A stretch of DNA of 64,000 nt. Origin: Rhineura floridana. Its lineage: Eukaryota; Chordata; Lepidosauria; Squamata; Rhineuridae. The stretch covers positions 77,676,270-77,740,269 of the forward strand of contig NC_084489.1 in NCBI RefSeq assembly GCF_030035675.1, written 5' to 3'. The translations under genes were made by a program, and so were the position numbers. How positions within the stretch are numbered: position 1 is the stretch's first letter; the number at the start of each line of letters is the position of its first letter. Positions 20,531 to 34,014 of this stretch are shown here, piece by piece. The notes under the pieces were generated by a model. The model ran no database searches. It was not told the origin of the DNA and saw only the letters and a list, made by a program, of their open reading frames with translations.

Positions 20531-21744
20531 TATACTTCATCATTGTGTTTCCACCCCATTCACCCATCCAGGAACTCTCATGGTTCTTCCCCATTTTATC
20601 TTCAAGACAGCCCTGTGGAACTGGTTAGGCTGAGAGAGTCCAAGGTATGGATGGCTGAACAGCTATTTTCATCCCATTTTAGTCCTGCTGGCATTCAGTC
20701 ATAGGTCTGCTCCCCCCTGTTCTCATCTGCCCCATTGTGTCCCATTCCATCTACTTTTGTGTGCACTTTAGTGAAATAGTGAAATACTATTGTGTAAAAA
20801 ACAGTTTTGGATGCTTCACCCAGTAAAATATGCATTTTGTATGCATTTTTAAAACATAAAATACATATTTTTGTCTGCACAAAAAATGCATTGCAAAATC
20901 TGCAATGCATAGTCAGCTAGGAGTTACATTCCAATCCACAATCAAGTTAAAGAGAACCAGATTGGGTTGGTCCATTGCGAAAAGCAGACTAAGCAGATTC
21001 CTTCCCCATCTCAAGTCCAAGGACAACCACTGAGTTCCACTAGTGACTGGAGTGTGGCGCTTTGACTTCCCAGCCCACATCCTGCACTCTAGCCATAACA
21101 CCACATTAGCTCTCTCAAACAGATGCCATTTTACAGCACAATCCTATGCAGGTTGACGCAGAACAAAACGTAGCACAGTCCTGGTCTACCCCAAGCATGT
21201 CCCTTTAAGGTCACCCAGGTTCTCTGGTCTTCCATCCGGTATAAGCAGAGGAGCTGCACCTTCCCTCTAATTCACAAGCTGGTGTCTCTCAGGGAAGGCT
21301 TGGGCAGCAGCTGCTTTGACAGCCCCACCACCACTTTGCCATTGCCACCTTGGTTGCTGCATCCACTAGTCCCCGGGGATCTTCTGGGCTATGTGCAGCT
21401 CCTGTGATTGGCTGCTCAGAGCCACCTGTCAATCAGAGGCCACTTGGGCCAAGAGCCCTTCAAAATGAAATGTTGCCAACCTTCTTTTGTGTCTAGGGAG
21501 AAGTGGAGGGACCCAACCTGCCCTGCCCTCTGGGGAGGGACAGGGGTGGGCTGGATCTCCCTCATCTCCACAACTAATATTAACCACTCATAGCCTTGAG
21601 AATCACCCTGACCTCAAGGTTAGAGGAAGAGGAGGGCTGGTAGCAACATACTTCAGTTTTGGGAGATCAAAGTTATGCCTCCCAGTGAAGGAGGCTCTCT
21701 GGCTCTCTGCTACAGTAACTACCATTATGTTCAACGACACCTAC

Positions 21745-21965
21745 CCCTAAATAAGTTTGCACAGGATTGCTGCACTATCTTAGGCATGCTTATTGTGTTC
21801 TGTGGGGCTTACAGCTCGGTAGATGTGCACAGGGTTGTAGCCTTAGCCTGTGATGTAAACGACCTCTGCTGGAGAGCTGCTGTCAGTCAGAGCAGACACT
21901 ACTGGGCTAGGTGGGCAAACAATCTGACCTGGCATAAGGCAGTTTCTTATGTTGCGTCCCTGTTT
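21745..21965 (+). mobile_element. Short palindromic repeat followed by SINE tail
   Basis: 21745-21845 has the 'aggattg...ggggcttac...gtgcacaggg' unit. 21880-21960 reads as a SINE body end ('ggcataaggcagtttcttat'). Confidence 0.4.
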
Positions 21966-23139
21966 TGTGAAGGAAAAAATATCTAAAAAGGATTTATTAG
22001 TCACCCATAAAATCACTGAGGCTTACATCAATGCATCTGATGATATCAGATCCCCCACCCCAACTGGGAGATGTTACTCGGGCTGATGCAACAATGAAGA
22101 ATATAACCTTTTAATTGTACGATATGGCCAGCGAGGGACTAACTGGTTCTGTAAAAAGAGAGTTTAAAGCAATATGCCATAGAGAAGGCAAGAAAAAAGA
22201 AGTCACTAGCCTTGAATAGGATGAGGCTATATATATATATAGCCATTGTGGAAGGAAAAACTTTCCAGTCAATTTATTGTCCTCCAAAGGACAGATTTTT
22301 ATTTAAGACAGATTATATAAACCAATAGCGCAACTGGGACAGAAGCTCAACAGAGCAAATCTGAAGAACCACTCTGGAGAAAACCAGGCAAAGGATAACT
22401 TTATAAAATGATTACACGTCATTACAAGGTACGCATTCAAGCCCCTGCCCCTGCCCCTTTTTGCTGAACACTCCAAGGTCTCTTCCGCCTTGTCCCTTCC
22501 TTGGTGTGTTCCACACGGACAGTACCATAAAGCCAGAAACAGCATTGAATCAATTTGTTAACGCCCTTGGATACATTTCTGTGACTGTTACCTTGTTTTT
22601 CTCTTTGCTGTTCCTCATAACTTCACCACAAAACTGTCACCATATTTCAACACTATATACTTTCATTTATAGTCAGAGCATACTTCCTCATATATAACTG
22701 CACTCAAAGCTGCTTTAATTTAAGCAATCAGAACAAGCAATAGAATAAATATGGAAGCAAAAGGAATACTATGGGAGCTTTGAGGATCAGAAATCCTTCC
22801 TCACCATCCAGCTGAATGGGGCCTGGATGAACAATGGGGATGTGCCACAAGATGGGGCACACTGGCACCAGCTTTGTGCATGGAAAATGGCTTCTGGGGC
22901 CACATTCCTATTCACACCCCATTAGGTGCAGTGGGACTGGCTTGCATAGGATTGCACTGCCAGTATGGATCTCCTGGTTTGTACTGGGGCATTTATTTCT
23001 GTAGTAGGCATTGATCCTATGTATTGGTTTCATTTTATATATTGATTGATTGATTACTTTATTACAGTCAAAGACCAGCAGAGAGTTTTATATATCACAT
23101 TTTGTGATTTTTGTTTCTAACAAAGGGTCGGATCCAGAC

Positions 23140-23360
23140 TAGGCCAGGCACGTTGAAGATCCAATCCTGTACATGCTTATCTGGGAGGAAGTCTCACGGA
23201 ACTCCATGGGACTTACTTTTGAGCAGACACATACAGGATTGCACTGTAAAACATGACTAGACTCAGGCTGCAATCCAATACACACTTACCTGTGAGGAAG
23301 TCCCATTGAACCTAATGGAGCTCACTTCTGAGTAGACATGTATTGGATTGCAGCCTTAGT
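23140..23360. repeat. Two adjacent palindromic units of about 75 bp
   Basis: Units at about 23158-23250 and 23270-23355 each run from 'aatcc(t/a)..ta.a.' through 'gaagtcccattgaac' to 'tggattgcagcc', and each is roughly self-complementary about the central 'cattgaacctaatg'. Non-autonomous, class unresolved. Confidence 0.55.
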
Positions 23361-25371
23361 CTGGATCCAACCCCAAATATACAGCATGTCACAAAGAACA
23401 AGCCAAATAATGCCCAGTGATCAATACAGGTTTCTAGACAGCAAACTGAAATGGAGCATATTGGTAGCACTGAACATATGTATGATGCTAGGAACGTTGC
23501 TGTGACTTAATGGGAAATATAGTGCTATATAACAAATAATCTTGTGGCACCTTAAAGAACAGATGATGGATTGTAGAGTTTGCTTTTATGGCAGTGGGGA
23601 AAAGACTGCTCTCTTTGCAGAGTAGAAATATGTAAGGTGTTCTATGCGCATATGAAAGCACTGCCAAAGCAACTGCTTTACCTGCAATCCTGAGTCAGTT
23701 AAATCAGTTGTCAGCCCTGAAACTATACTGCGGGGGGGGGACCTGTAATTAAGACGGTGAGCAGCTAAGTGAGTTCGCCTAGCTAGGAGTGACAAAACAC
23801 GGGTAAGCGCCAGTGTGGCTAATAAAATGCAAATCTCATTTTCTGTTTGTTGTGTGCATTGTGAGATAACTGTTTTTGAAAAGTTTAAAGTTGATTTAAT
23901 TCACAGGCATTTTAAGCACAAGAAGGGCAGCCAGGTCTTGCCACGTAACAGCCTTGGGGCCAGAGAGGAGCAGCGGAGGGAGGGAGGTTGGGGTGGGAAG
24001 TAGAATTAGAGATAAGGGCATAGCAAGATGACTGGAAAATATAATGGAGACCACATTAAAGCATTTCTGTCCCGGCCATCAGAATCACTCCCACGCAGCA
24101 GGAAGCAAACAGCAATTCTGTTTGATACCCAGAGAGAAGTTCATTACAGCTGTCGCATATTCAATCAAATGTCACACTTAAGGGCCTGATGTTTCTCTCT
24201 GTGCTGCCCCAGCAGTACTAATTGATGCCACACCATTGCTTCTTCCAGCCCTCTGGGCATCACCATACTATTATGGAGCAAGAAGCATTGATGGCTCACT
24301 GCATAGTAGAGCATCCAAACCAAAGTGGCTACACATGGCCCTGATTTTTTCTGCATCCCACCCACCCATGCCCGTCCCAGCACTGACAAAATCCTGTGGG
24401 CACCCGATCAGCTGAGATGCACGTGCTGCTGGACTGTACCATCATAGGCTGCATGTAGGGGATCAAATGTCTGGATGGAGAGATGTAGCTGTTCAGGTCC
24501 TGGAAGCGAAACGCAGGTAGGAGTAGGTAGGGTAGGAGGCTGAAAGGTAGCCTTTTCTGAAATGCTACCAGTTCGACATGAAGGCACAGTTGTGTACTCT
24601 CAGTAGGTGGGTGAGGCAGTGATGTCGGCAGGAGGGGAAGGATTTGTTAGGCAATGGGAAATGTTTGGGGACAAAGCAGGCCTGTACAAGAGACGGGCTC
24701 CTCTTGAAACAGGATGAAACCAGGTTGTTGCCGCTGAACATAAAAAAGGTGGCAGAGCAGCTGATTGCGAGGAGAGGAGGAGGAAGCTGACAAGCGCTGA
24801 GGAGCATCCAGTTCAGAACAAAATGTGTGCATGCACAGGAGTGCACACACACACACAAGGGATGAGGAGAGAAATGTTTATTATTGTCTAAATGGAAGAA
24901 GGGGTAGAACTAGGCACTGAAAGTGCAGGCAATACGATCGCAATTGCTGAAGCAAAACCAGCTCAGGTTTCCCTGTGGCTACTATTTACTGTACATAACA
25001 AAAAGGAATGTGCATGTTGATTACATTAATTCCATTAACATCACACCTTGTTTGAGGGCTCACTTTACTGTAGCCTGATCCTATGAGCTGCTATACTCCA
25101 AATTTTGTATCAGGAATATGAATCTCACTGCGCCAGTGCAAATACACAATGCTCACTTCCTTTTCTCCATGAAACAGCTGAGTAGCATAAGAGGCTTTTT
25201 TGTGCATTTGGGGGGGGGGAATGAAGGCAGAGAATGGCAGAGCTGAACCTCTAACGTTGCAATGAATGACCTGTGTACATCAGCTGCAGAACTGTGAACC
25301 CAGCAGCAGAACCCACGTTGATGTTCCCAAATAACACTGGGGAGTTCAGGATTGGGGCCACCCTATCCAAT

Positions 25372-25530
25372 CCAGCATTTATTACATTTCTATCTCATCT
25401 TTCCTCCAAGGAGCCCAAGGGGGCGTACATGGTTTCTCCTCCCCACCCCCATTTAATCCTCGCAGCAACCCTGTGAAGTAGGTTAGGGTGAGAGACAGTG
25501 ACTGGCCTAAGGTCACCCAAGTGACTGGCT
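25372..25530 (-). mobile_element. LINE/SINE 3' tail, antisense
   Basis: 'tttattacatttctatctc', 'ctccaaggagcccaaggggg', 'ccctgtgaagtaggttaggg' and 'ggtcacccaag' are the reversed tail order of CR1/L3-type repeats. Confidence 0.5.
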
Positions 25531-25741
25531 TAAGGTTTGTACATCTGGAATGTCTAGGTGAGCAATCCAGCCCTATCATATCACTGGAAATAGATATTCA
25601 GCTGCATGGGAGGGAGGGGGGCCATCTGGATTTTGTCTCCTGCTTGCCTTGCCTGCCGAGCAGCAGATTGGTGCACCAGCTGATTGTCAGGCAGAGATTT
25701 GTGCACAGTCCTGATTGATGTGCGCACACAGTTGGATTAGG

Positions 25742-25872
25742 GCAGGGAACCTGTGGCCCTCCAGATGCTGTTGGACTCTCTCATTACCCCTGATCATTGT
25801 CCATGTTGGCTGGGGCTGATGGGAGTTGGAATCCAATGGCATCTGGGGGGCCACGTGTTTCCCATTCCTGGA
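25742..25872. mobile_element. hAT-like palindromic MITE
   Basis: 'cagggaacctgtggccctcc' at the left and 'catctggggggccacgtgtt' at the right, with 'ggggctgatgggagttgg' in the right arm. Same family as 1802-1941. Confidence 0.65.
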
Positions 25873-26389
25873 TTTGGGCAAGTGCCTGTACCCTATGCAC
25901 TTAACACCAAGATGGATGCAACACATGTGCCTCTTTCCAAGAAGTTAATAGCAGGTGATGATCTCCCAAGTTGTCTATGCAGTTAGCGTCTTTTGTTTTT
26001 GGTACACATATTTATTTGAATTTTATGTATGTACACAAACATCATACAAGATGCAGGTGTATCGAAGTATGTTCAGTACAAAATAAACTGAAGATAACAA
26101 CAGCAAACTCTACAGGCCAGCTACTGTAAAGGCCCTCATATGTTAATCAGGTATTACATTACTCCTTTTCCTTTCTCTCATCACATGAACACCTCTAGTC
26201 CAAACTGGGCCCCCAAATTCACTAAGATCCCAGTCCAGATGAGAGAGATATGTTAAACAGAAAGGAGAAGACTAACCCCCAATCAAGTTATGTTTGCAAT
26301 AGAGGTAATAGTGAACAATGAGTTCCATAGTTGAATATAACTTTAGTAGACAGTTTTTAACACTGTTGCAGGCTCTCCTCCCCACTGTG

Positions 26390-26585
26390 CTACACCAGCT
26401 GTACTCCATACATTTAAAGCACATTTAAATAGCTTTCTCCCCCTCCTGCAAAGAATTCTGGGAAAGGTAGTTTGTTAAGGGTACTGGGAATCATAGCTTT
26501 GTCATGGGTAAACTACAGTTCCCAGGATTCTTTGAAGGAAGCCATGTGTGTTAAATGTATGGTGTGTATGCAGCCAAAGAGAAAG
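26390..26585. mobile_element. Palindromic MITE ('actacagttcccaggattct' family)
   Basis: Left arm 'ccatacatttaaagcac', 'aaagaattctgggaaaggta'. Right arm has the complement and ends 'aatgtatggtgtgtatgcag'. Related copies at 33485-33645 and 34550-34690. Confidence 0.65.
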
Positions 26586-27069
26586 GGGTGGCAGAAATAG
26601 AGGGGGGGAAGGGGGAGGCCCTGCCCAGTTTTGGCTCTGCCCCCTGCCCACCACTGGCTTCTGCCAACTGACTAATTTGTTTCCAGACCCTGCACCCCAC
26701 GCCATTCCTTTAACACTTTTTGCTGGCCAGTTGGCTGGCTGACCCTCCCTGACAAATTACTTCTGAGAGAATGTGTCTCTCAACAGATAAAAGGTTGTCC
26801 ATCCCTGTCCTAGGAGAATTAACTCTTTAGCAACAGTTCTAAACATACTTTTTTTGGACTTTCATTTAAAAAAAAAAGCAATTCAGTTAAAAGAGAGCAC
26901 TGTTGAACTCAGGTCCTGCTTGTGGGCTTCCTGCAGGCATCTGGTTGGCCACTGTGAGAACGAGATGCGGGATTTGATGGGCCTTTGGCATGATCCAGCT
27001 GCAGGACTCTTCTTATGTGGTTATGTGGGCTGCGGTGATTTTGATATATAATTCTTTCTGAACCCTTGT

Positions 27070-27240
27070 TACTTATTTTTATTTTATTTATTATTTATTT
27101 TTAATTAATAATAATAATAATAATAATAAAATTTTATTTCTAGGCCGCCTATCTGGCCGAATTAACGGCCACTCTAGGCGGCGTACATAGACTAAAATAT
27201 AACATAGAGTAAAATATAACATATAATACAAAACAAAACC
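27070..27240 (-). mobile_element. L2-like LINE 3' tail, antisense
   Basis: (AAT)n then 'aaaattttatttctaggccg' and 'cactctaggcggcgtac', the complement of an L2 tail. Confidence 0.65.
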
Positions 27241-27729
27241 CCAGTAGTCTATAGACATCCGGAGCACCAGGTTCACGCACACAATTGATTTCCCATGCTT
27301 CTGAGCGGCCCTTCCTTCGGTAGCTCAGAGCAGCATTTTTTGTTCACAACATCCCTGCAAGGTAGGCAAGAAAGAGCAAGAGAGTGATTTGCCCAGGATC
27401 ATCTAGTGAGGTTCATAGCTGAGCAAAGTCTTGACTGTAGTATATTACTGTTAAGAAATTTTCTTCAGAAGATACTTAGATTTTAAAAGTGTAATATGCT
27501 GAACTAGTGCGATCAATCAATAAATTGAATGAACAATTTTTGGGTCATGAACTCACGATACCCAGCCATCACTGCTTGAGGGAGCTTTCTATACTAAATC
27601 TATGAATCTTGTATATGGTAAATCTAGGAATCTAGCATAGTTGAGTAATTCCATCCAGCAGAGGGCAGCAGTGTACACAAATGTACCCTTGCAGAAAGAA
27701 AAAACTGAACAGCCTCAAAAGATGTTGGG

Positions 27730-28480
27730 AAAACAGTGTTTTAAACTGGAGTACTTTGCCTAGTTTTGGGTGCCACGTTTTAAGCACATTGACCAACTGG
27801 AGGGTGTCCAGAGGAGGCATCCAGGGTGAGAAGGAGTCTGCAGACCAAGTCCTATGAGGAATGGTTGAAAGAGACTGAGAAAATGTCCTTAAAGTTGCAC
27901 ACCTTTGGGCTGATGGAAACAAAATGGAAGTGGAGCGTGTGGGGTGACAGACGGCACCCAGCAAAACATCACCACACATGTAAAAAAGCCTGCCCACGCA
28001 ATGGGTTTCAGGGTGTCCACAGTTGGGTAGTCTGCCTTTTTATATTGGATTATCCATGGATTGGAAAAATCCAAATTTAGCATGGGGATAGTGAGGGCTG
28101 ATTCTTGGATGAGGAGGATACCACTCCCACCCACCACCCCAAACAGAGACACAAGCAGGTTTAGATCCACATTAAACTCCAGTGTGGATGAGCCCCAAAG
28201 GTATCCCTTCTGGAAAGTTTTGTTTTGTTCTGCTCTCTAAAAATCAACACGAAGCAAACAAAGAAAACCAAAGAAAGAACTTGGGATGGAGAAGAGAAGG
28301 TTAAAGAAGACATGAAAGCAGCCTTCAAGTATCTGTCATGCAGAACATTCTCTGTCACTTCATAGAGCAGGACAAGAGCCAGTGTGCAGTAGCTGCAGCG
28401 AAACAGATTTCATCTGAATATTAGGAGCGTCTTCCTAGTGGTAAAAGAGCTGCCTGACTGTGGGACAGTTGATTGCCTTA
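27730..28480 (+). mobile_element. Decayed CR1 split by other sequence
   Basis: 27730-27900 recalls the CR1 block for 'LQ...E.VQRR.. KSYEEWLKETEKMSL'. 28295-28480 recalls the later block with 'ttcaagtatctgtcatgcag' and 'catctgaatattaggag'. About 27905-28290 between them is unrelated, so either an insertion or two fragments. Confidence 0.45.
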
Positions 28481-28563
28481 TTTACCAACCAACAAACCAA
28501 TATATCCTCTTCTGTACAAGTTATACCCTAGTATACATCCTTCAAAGGATTAAACAGGAGATC

Positions 28564-28726
28564 ATGACATTACTTTAGATTTACACCTGTGTAAAATGAA
28601 GCTGACATACAGTTGACAATTGTTGAGCTATGCTTGTGCATACTTTTAATGCATTTCTGATTAGTACTGTGTTGATTTCCACTGTAATTGGTTTACTTCT
28701 GTGTGTTTTTTTACATGCTACCATGT
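28564..28726 (+). repeat. Copy A of an identical 163-bp duplicated block
   Basis: Identical base for base to 30495-30674 apart from an extra 17-bp tandem unit in copy B. The copies lie 1.9 kb apart in the same orientation. No coding content. Confidence 0.95.
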
Positions 28727-28824
28727 CCTAAAGAAGTGACTGGTGGTGCTTCTCCAGCCCCCCTCCCTAGGTTTTCTCTTGTATTGGGTGCTAGCCCCGA
28801 TATGTCAAGTGAAGATATTACTTA

Positions 28825-29142
28825 GGGTCCCAACGGCTCCAGCATTCTATGACCCAATCAGCATTAAAGGGGAGCATCTTCTAAGTTGCATCTTTGTCCT
28901 TTCCTGCTGATTGGGGCCAATCAGAGTGAAAGGGGATAAGTCAGCCACTGAGAAGACTCTTTTCAGTAGCTAACACTCTCCCCTTTCATGCTGATTGGCT
29001 CCTATGGAAGTCTGTGGTTGTGGAAGAAGGCACGAACAAGGATCTCATTCCCAACCCAGCAGCAAAAAAAAAAAAAAGTGTGTGTGTGGCTATGACTATC
29101 AAGAAGGGACCCTGCACTTCTGAATTTGCCATTACACTACTG
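28825..29142 (+). mobile_element. hAT-type MITE, third copy (5' end missing or diverged)
   Basis: Contains 'ctgattggggccaatcag', 'ctcccctttcatgctgattg', an A-run, and the terminal 'ctgaatttgccattacac' with CTG end. Same family as 8872-9259. Confidence 0.7.
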
Positions 29143-29514
29143 AATATAGATGGTGATAGAGGAAGAAGTTCTGAATTTTGCAGCTGGAAGGTAGAAAGAA
29201 GCTCCCTAAGGCTCCAACTGTATGCTCTTACTTTTGGGAACTGATGCAACTTCAGAGGCTGGTTTTCTCTCTGTGCCTGCTTGCCTGTGTTTACGCACAT
29301 CCAGAACATCCCATACTCAATTCATGGCATCTAGTTTAAAGAAATTCCAGTAGCTGTGCTGGGGAAGGCCAGTACCTTGGAAAGCTACTGCTGGCCACTC
29401 ACGACACGTAAACAACTCTCCATTCTCTTTCTCTCTCCTCCTGATCCATGCAGCACCCCACTTTAGCACCACCACCAGCACTACCCTGCTGCCCAGAGCC
29501 AGCACAAGCCTGAA

Positions 29515-29678
29515 TGAAAGGGCCTTTGCCTTTTATATTATTTCAAAACCTAGCTTTGGTTGTTGTTTTTGTATTGTTTTAAAAAACTGTTTTTAGCAGG
29601 TTTTTACAATATGTTTGCGAATCGCCTTGAGACCTATGGAAAAGGTGATTCATCAATCAATCAATCAATCAATCAATG
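29515..29678 (+). mobile_element. LINE 3' tail with (AATC)n
   Basis: 'gggcctttgccttttatatt', T-rich body, 'aatcgccttgagacctatgg' and about seven AATC units. Confidence 0.55.
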
Positions 29679-30494
29679 TAGTAACAACAACAGGTGTGAG
29701 GAACCTTTGGCACTCCACTGGTGATGGGATCCTGTCCTCCACAATGGCTGGAGCCACAGGCTACTTTAGGGGGGCAAAAACATAGCATACCCAGCTCTGT
29801 CTTCCAGCACAGCATCTGCTGCCTGAGGCTGTTGTCTCACTTTGCCTATTGGTTAGGCTGGCCCTGTTCCTTTCTCCCCACTGCTCTGTTTTCCTCCCTC
29901 ACTCTCCGGTCTGCCAGATCACTCCTCTTTCCTCCTCTCAATCGTTCTTTCTGTTCTGCTAGTCAGGTGCCAATATGAGGCTGTGGACACACTAGTCCCT
30001 TCAAAAGCAACAAAAATAGTTTTTCTGGCTGTGTTTTGAAGTGACTCTGCCCTCAGCTGGACGCATCTCTCCCACTGCTGACTTCAGATCTTTCAGGACC
30101 ACCTACAGCAAAGCATTGGGCCAATCACTGTCTCTGCCTGAGCCTACAAGCAAAGTGTTTCCATTGGCCACACCTTGAGTGGCAATGGGTTGATCTACCA
30201 ATCAAGATCTGTCTGAAGCTGAATTAAAAAACAAACACTCAATCAGATCCAGCCAGGTTTTAGAGTAAAAACGGGCAGGGTTTAACTAGCATTGTATGCC
30301 CCTATTTTCAGAAAACAGAGGTGGAGATGCGCTGGAACCTGCAGAACAGTAATTGTGTTTCTACCCTGACCTTTGAGAAACTCATGGAGCTGAAAGAGGA
30401 ACTTTCTCCTTCAGCTCAACGCCATCCTCACCACTTTATGATGAAGGGGGCAGTGTGTGTGTGTAGATTTTTGGGGGAAATTAAATTCTTTTAA

Positions 30495-30674
30495 ATGACA
30501 TTACTTTAGATTTACACCTGTGTAAAATGAAGCTGACATACAGTTGACAATTGTTGAGCTATGCTTGTGCATACTTTTAATGCATTTCTGATTAGTACTG
30601 TGTTGATTTCCACTGTAATTGGTTTACTTCTGTAATTGGTTTACTTCTGTGTGTTTTTTTACATGCTACCATGT
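30495..30674 (+). repeat. Copy B of the 163-bp duplicated block with a 17-bp tandem duplication
   Basis: Contains 'gtaattggtttacttct' twice in tandem where copy A has it once. Otherwise identical to 28564-28726. Confidence 0.95.
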
Positions 30675-31134
30675 AACATGTGACAGACAGTGACAACCTC
30701 CATATAAAGAATGAGAGCATGTTTTAAGACAGGAGCAATTTAAGAATAGGACCAGCTGAAAAATTCAGTGAATAAGGCAGGGAGAGTACACAACAAAAGC
30801 CTCATCTAGAAGAGTCCCTCAAAGTCTGCTTGTTCAAGACTTTCCCGACTGAGGGTGGATTTTTCATAATCACAATCACCCTATAATTACTTAAGTGATT
30901 CTGAAAAAAATAGCCGGTGTAGTAACACGACCCTTGAAGAGTAAAATATTAGAACTTGTATTATTGGCTAGAGTTAGACTCTACTCCTTGGATTTTCCCT
31001 TGCTCTGCTTTACGTTTTCAGTTTCAGTTGTGCTGTCTACACAGCTAGCAATAAAGAAGCACGTGTGTTTTTCTGCAGTAAAAAGCAAGAGTTTGTTTAT
31101 TCTGCAGTTACTATAATGAGTAGAGCTGAATTGG

Positions 31135-32000
31135 GTGCTTATTGCTAAAGAGATATCTTAAAGTGATCTGAAAAAATGGCTACTCTTTTAAAGCATGTAC
31201 CATACTCACAATCATAGTGGCTATTTTTTTCTCTTCTTTTTCTTGATTACTTGATGGCAAAGGATGAAAACAGCCCTAGATAATAGAAACATTGCTGTGT
31301 ACACTATAGTTAGCTAGCTAGCTGGGTGGCTGGACACCTATGCTGTAACTCAGGCCTAATTTCTGATTTTCCCAATATGTGCAGCTCAACATGAGGTCTT
31401 TTCAGGGTCTCTGGATAGAAAAATCAACCAAGCAGCCAGTAAAAAAACCAAAACCAAATTGCTTTCCACAATTAGTTTCCAACTGCTTAGTTAGTCCTTT
31501 GTATAGCAGCCAGTTAAAAAGCTTTCTCTTGATTCTCCAACAGGAAGGAAAATCTAAATGTCAGGAACAAGAATAGAAGGAGGGGCTCTCAATGAGGAGT
31601 TAACAAACACATTCTGAAGTATTTATTTTCTCTCCGCTTTTCCCTAAACTTGTAGTATGGACAAATTTGTTTTTCAGGTTGACTCTAAAACTGAGATACC
31701 GAATGCAGCATCAGAGCCAAAGTCGAGAGCTCACCCTCATTACCAAAGTAGTTCAGTTCATGAAGAATCAGCACACAGGGAAAGACCACTGTAGCTATAG
31801 GCAAAGGCAAGCTTTTGAGTGTAGTATTCCAGGGGATCTCTCAAAAAAGGGTGAAACAATTCACCAAATTAAACGTCACTCATGTAAGTTAACACACTCT
31901 CTGGATAGAGGAATGAGGGGGAAGGTCACTGCCTTTCCCTTCCCTGGCCCTCCTCTCCTCTCCACTAGTGTGTGTGTGTGTGGGGGGAGGAATTGGCTGC
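31135..32000 (+). repeat. Interspersed repeat shared in reverse with 48415-48785
   Basis: 31140-31190 matches the complement of 48725-48780 ('gatctgaaaaaatggctac'). 31655-31925 matches the complement of 48440-48715 ('acaattcaccaaattaaac', 'gaggatctct' region). The 460 bases between these blocks are absent from the other copy. Open for 142 codons at 31667-32095 but no domain is recognised. Confidence 0.6.
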
Positions 32001-33484
32001 CACTATGTGCCCTCCCTGCACCTAGAAATGTGGCTGCCCAACGAATAAGGAAGGCTACGGGGCTGGGGCAACCCAACCTACTGACAGAGATCTGATAGGA
32101 AACCCATAAAAATACTTTTTACAGAGCCTTCAATAAGTACCAGGGACCCAGAATAATGTGCTCCAAAGTGGCTCCACAGATCCCACAGCACCAGCAATAG
32201 TGATCCATTTTTTTCTTAAAAGAAGATTATATGGAACTTTCCACTAAATCAGTACTCAATTCAAATTTATAACAGAGGACTTCATACTCACTGGCGTCTC
32301 CTCTCATGACAGTGGGAAAACTAAAATAAATATAACAGGAATCACAACATGAAGGCTGTGGATTAGCTTTCCTGGGACAAAGAAATATTTGGGCAGGAGC
32401 ATTCATGCACTGTTTTGGGTTTACTCTATTATGAAATATAATCTTAAAGTACATTGGAAGAAATAGCTCCAAGGGATAACCTGAAGTCACTTTTTAAAAT
32501 GTCAGCTCATTGATTTTCCACAGGCCCTGAAACCAACCAGATATTTCTAAATAAAATATATATCTTGCATGTTGTACAAGTGAACATCGTTGGTGAAATG
32601 ATGTCTAGAAAGCCAGCTGTTGGTATGAGATTATGTGTTATTAACACAGATTGAATAGAGGCTTATGCTCACCAGAGCAAAACAAACAATTTATGCTTGG
32701 AATTTAGTTAGAATAGCTTTGAGGGCAAACTACACAAGTCAATATACCTAAAATTGATATGAGACAGATTTGCATTCTTTTTTGTTTTGGTAACACTTTT
32801 GTAAATGTAAACTGCACAGATATCATTTTAGCACTGCAGTAGAAGGTTGGTATTTATTATAGGGACTTGCAAATGGAAAGCTGCTAAAATATGTGAGGTA
32901 GGTTGAAGTTGGCAAACCCACAGCAATGGAAGATGGGGTGAAAAGACTGGGCACTTCTCTCTTTGTGGTATCCCTTGTCTCTTGCCTCCTGCTAACCTTT
33001 AGAAAGCAGCCCATTTCAGTTAGGCAAGGGTCTTGCAAAGGAAACATTCTGCATAGGATACACAGGCCAGTCTCTATGTAAAAGAGACTTGCGGGACATC
33101 CACAACTGAGATAAGAAATGGCAGTATAGAAACACCAGTGGAGGCCATTTGAACCTCCCAAGGTGTTCTACAACTGACCTTCAGATGGCCATGCTGGAAC
33201 AGAGAAACTTCAAAAGGAGCCTGCAACATGAAACCACTGAGCTACAATACATGAAGAGTATTACTTCTGAATTGAGGCAATGTTGTTGTTTTTTTAGCAC
33301 CCTACATATGTTAATTGGATTACCATAGCAGGACCTCTGTGTCACCAGCACGACTATTTGTTGTGAACAACAACAGCTAATTACATAAGCACAGTATCTG
33401 GGGGGTTTGCATCTCATTTCCCTTTGACCTCCCTGTTTGCAATCCCTCCCATCCTGTGTGCGCACGTGCATGTGTGCGTTTGGC

Positions 33485-33645
33485 TGCATACACACCATAC
33501 ATTTAAAACACATCACTTCCCCCAAAGAATCCTGAGAACTGTAGTTTACCCTTCACAGAGCTACAATTCCCAGGACCCTTAAATAAACTACAGGCTCCAG
33601 AATTCTTTGGGGAAAGTCATGTGCTTATGGTGTGTATGCAGTGTG
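33485..33645. mobile_element. Palindromic MITE ('actgtagtttaccctt' family)
   Basis: 'ccatacatttaaaacacatc', 'ccccaaagaatcctgagaac' and the complementary 'gaattctttggggaaagtca' with 'tatggtgtgtatgcag'. Same family as 26390-26585. Confidence 0.65.
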
Positions 33646-34014
33646 TGTCCCTGCAACTGAGGATAACATTTCATGCATCTGATGAAGTGAACTATAGTCC
33701 AGGAAAGCTTATGCCATAATAAATGTATTAGCCTTTAAGGTTCCCCAAGGCTCTTTGTTGTTTTTGCTGCAAAAATCTAACATGGCTACCTTTCTGAAAA
33801 CATTAGTGCTGGGGCCCTGTTCTATTCAAAATGCCATTGCTTGTTTGCCTGTCTGGATTCGCTAGCTCTCCATTGCCCAGGGGGTCTCTTATATGCCTCT
33901 TATGTAGAAAGCATGTGACAAAAGTTTGGTCAAGAAATTATTCCATATCTGTGAAATTGCCAGCTCCTTTCCCCCCTCCCTTTGATCCCAAGAGCATCTC
34001 AAGAGTGTTTTAGC

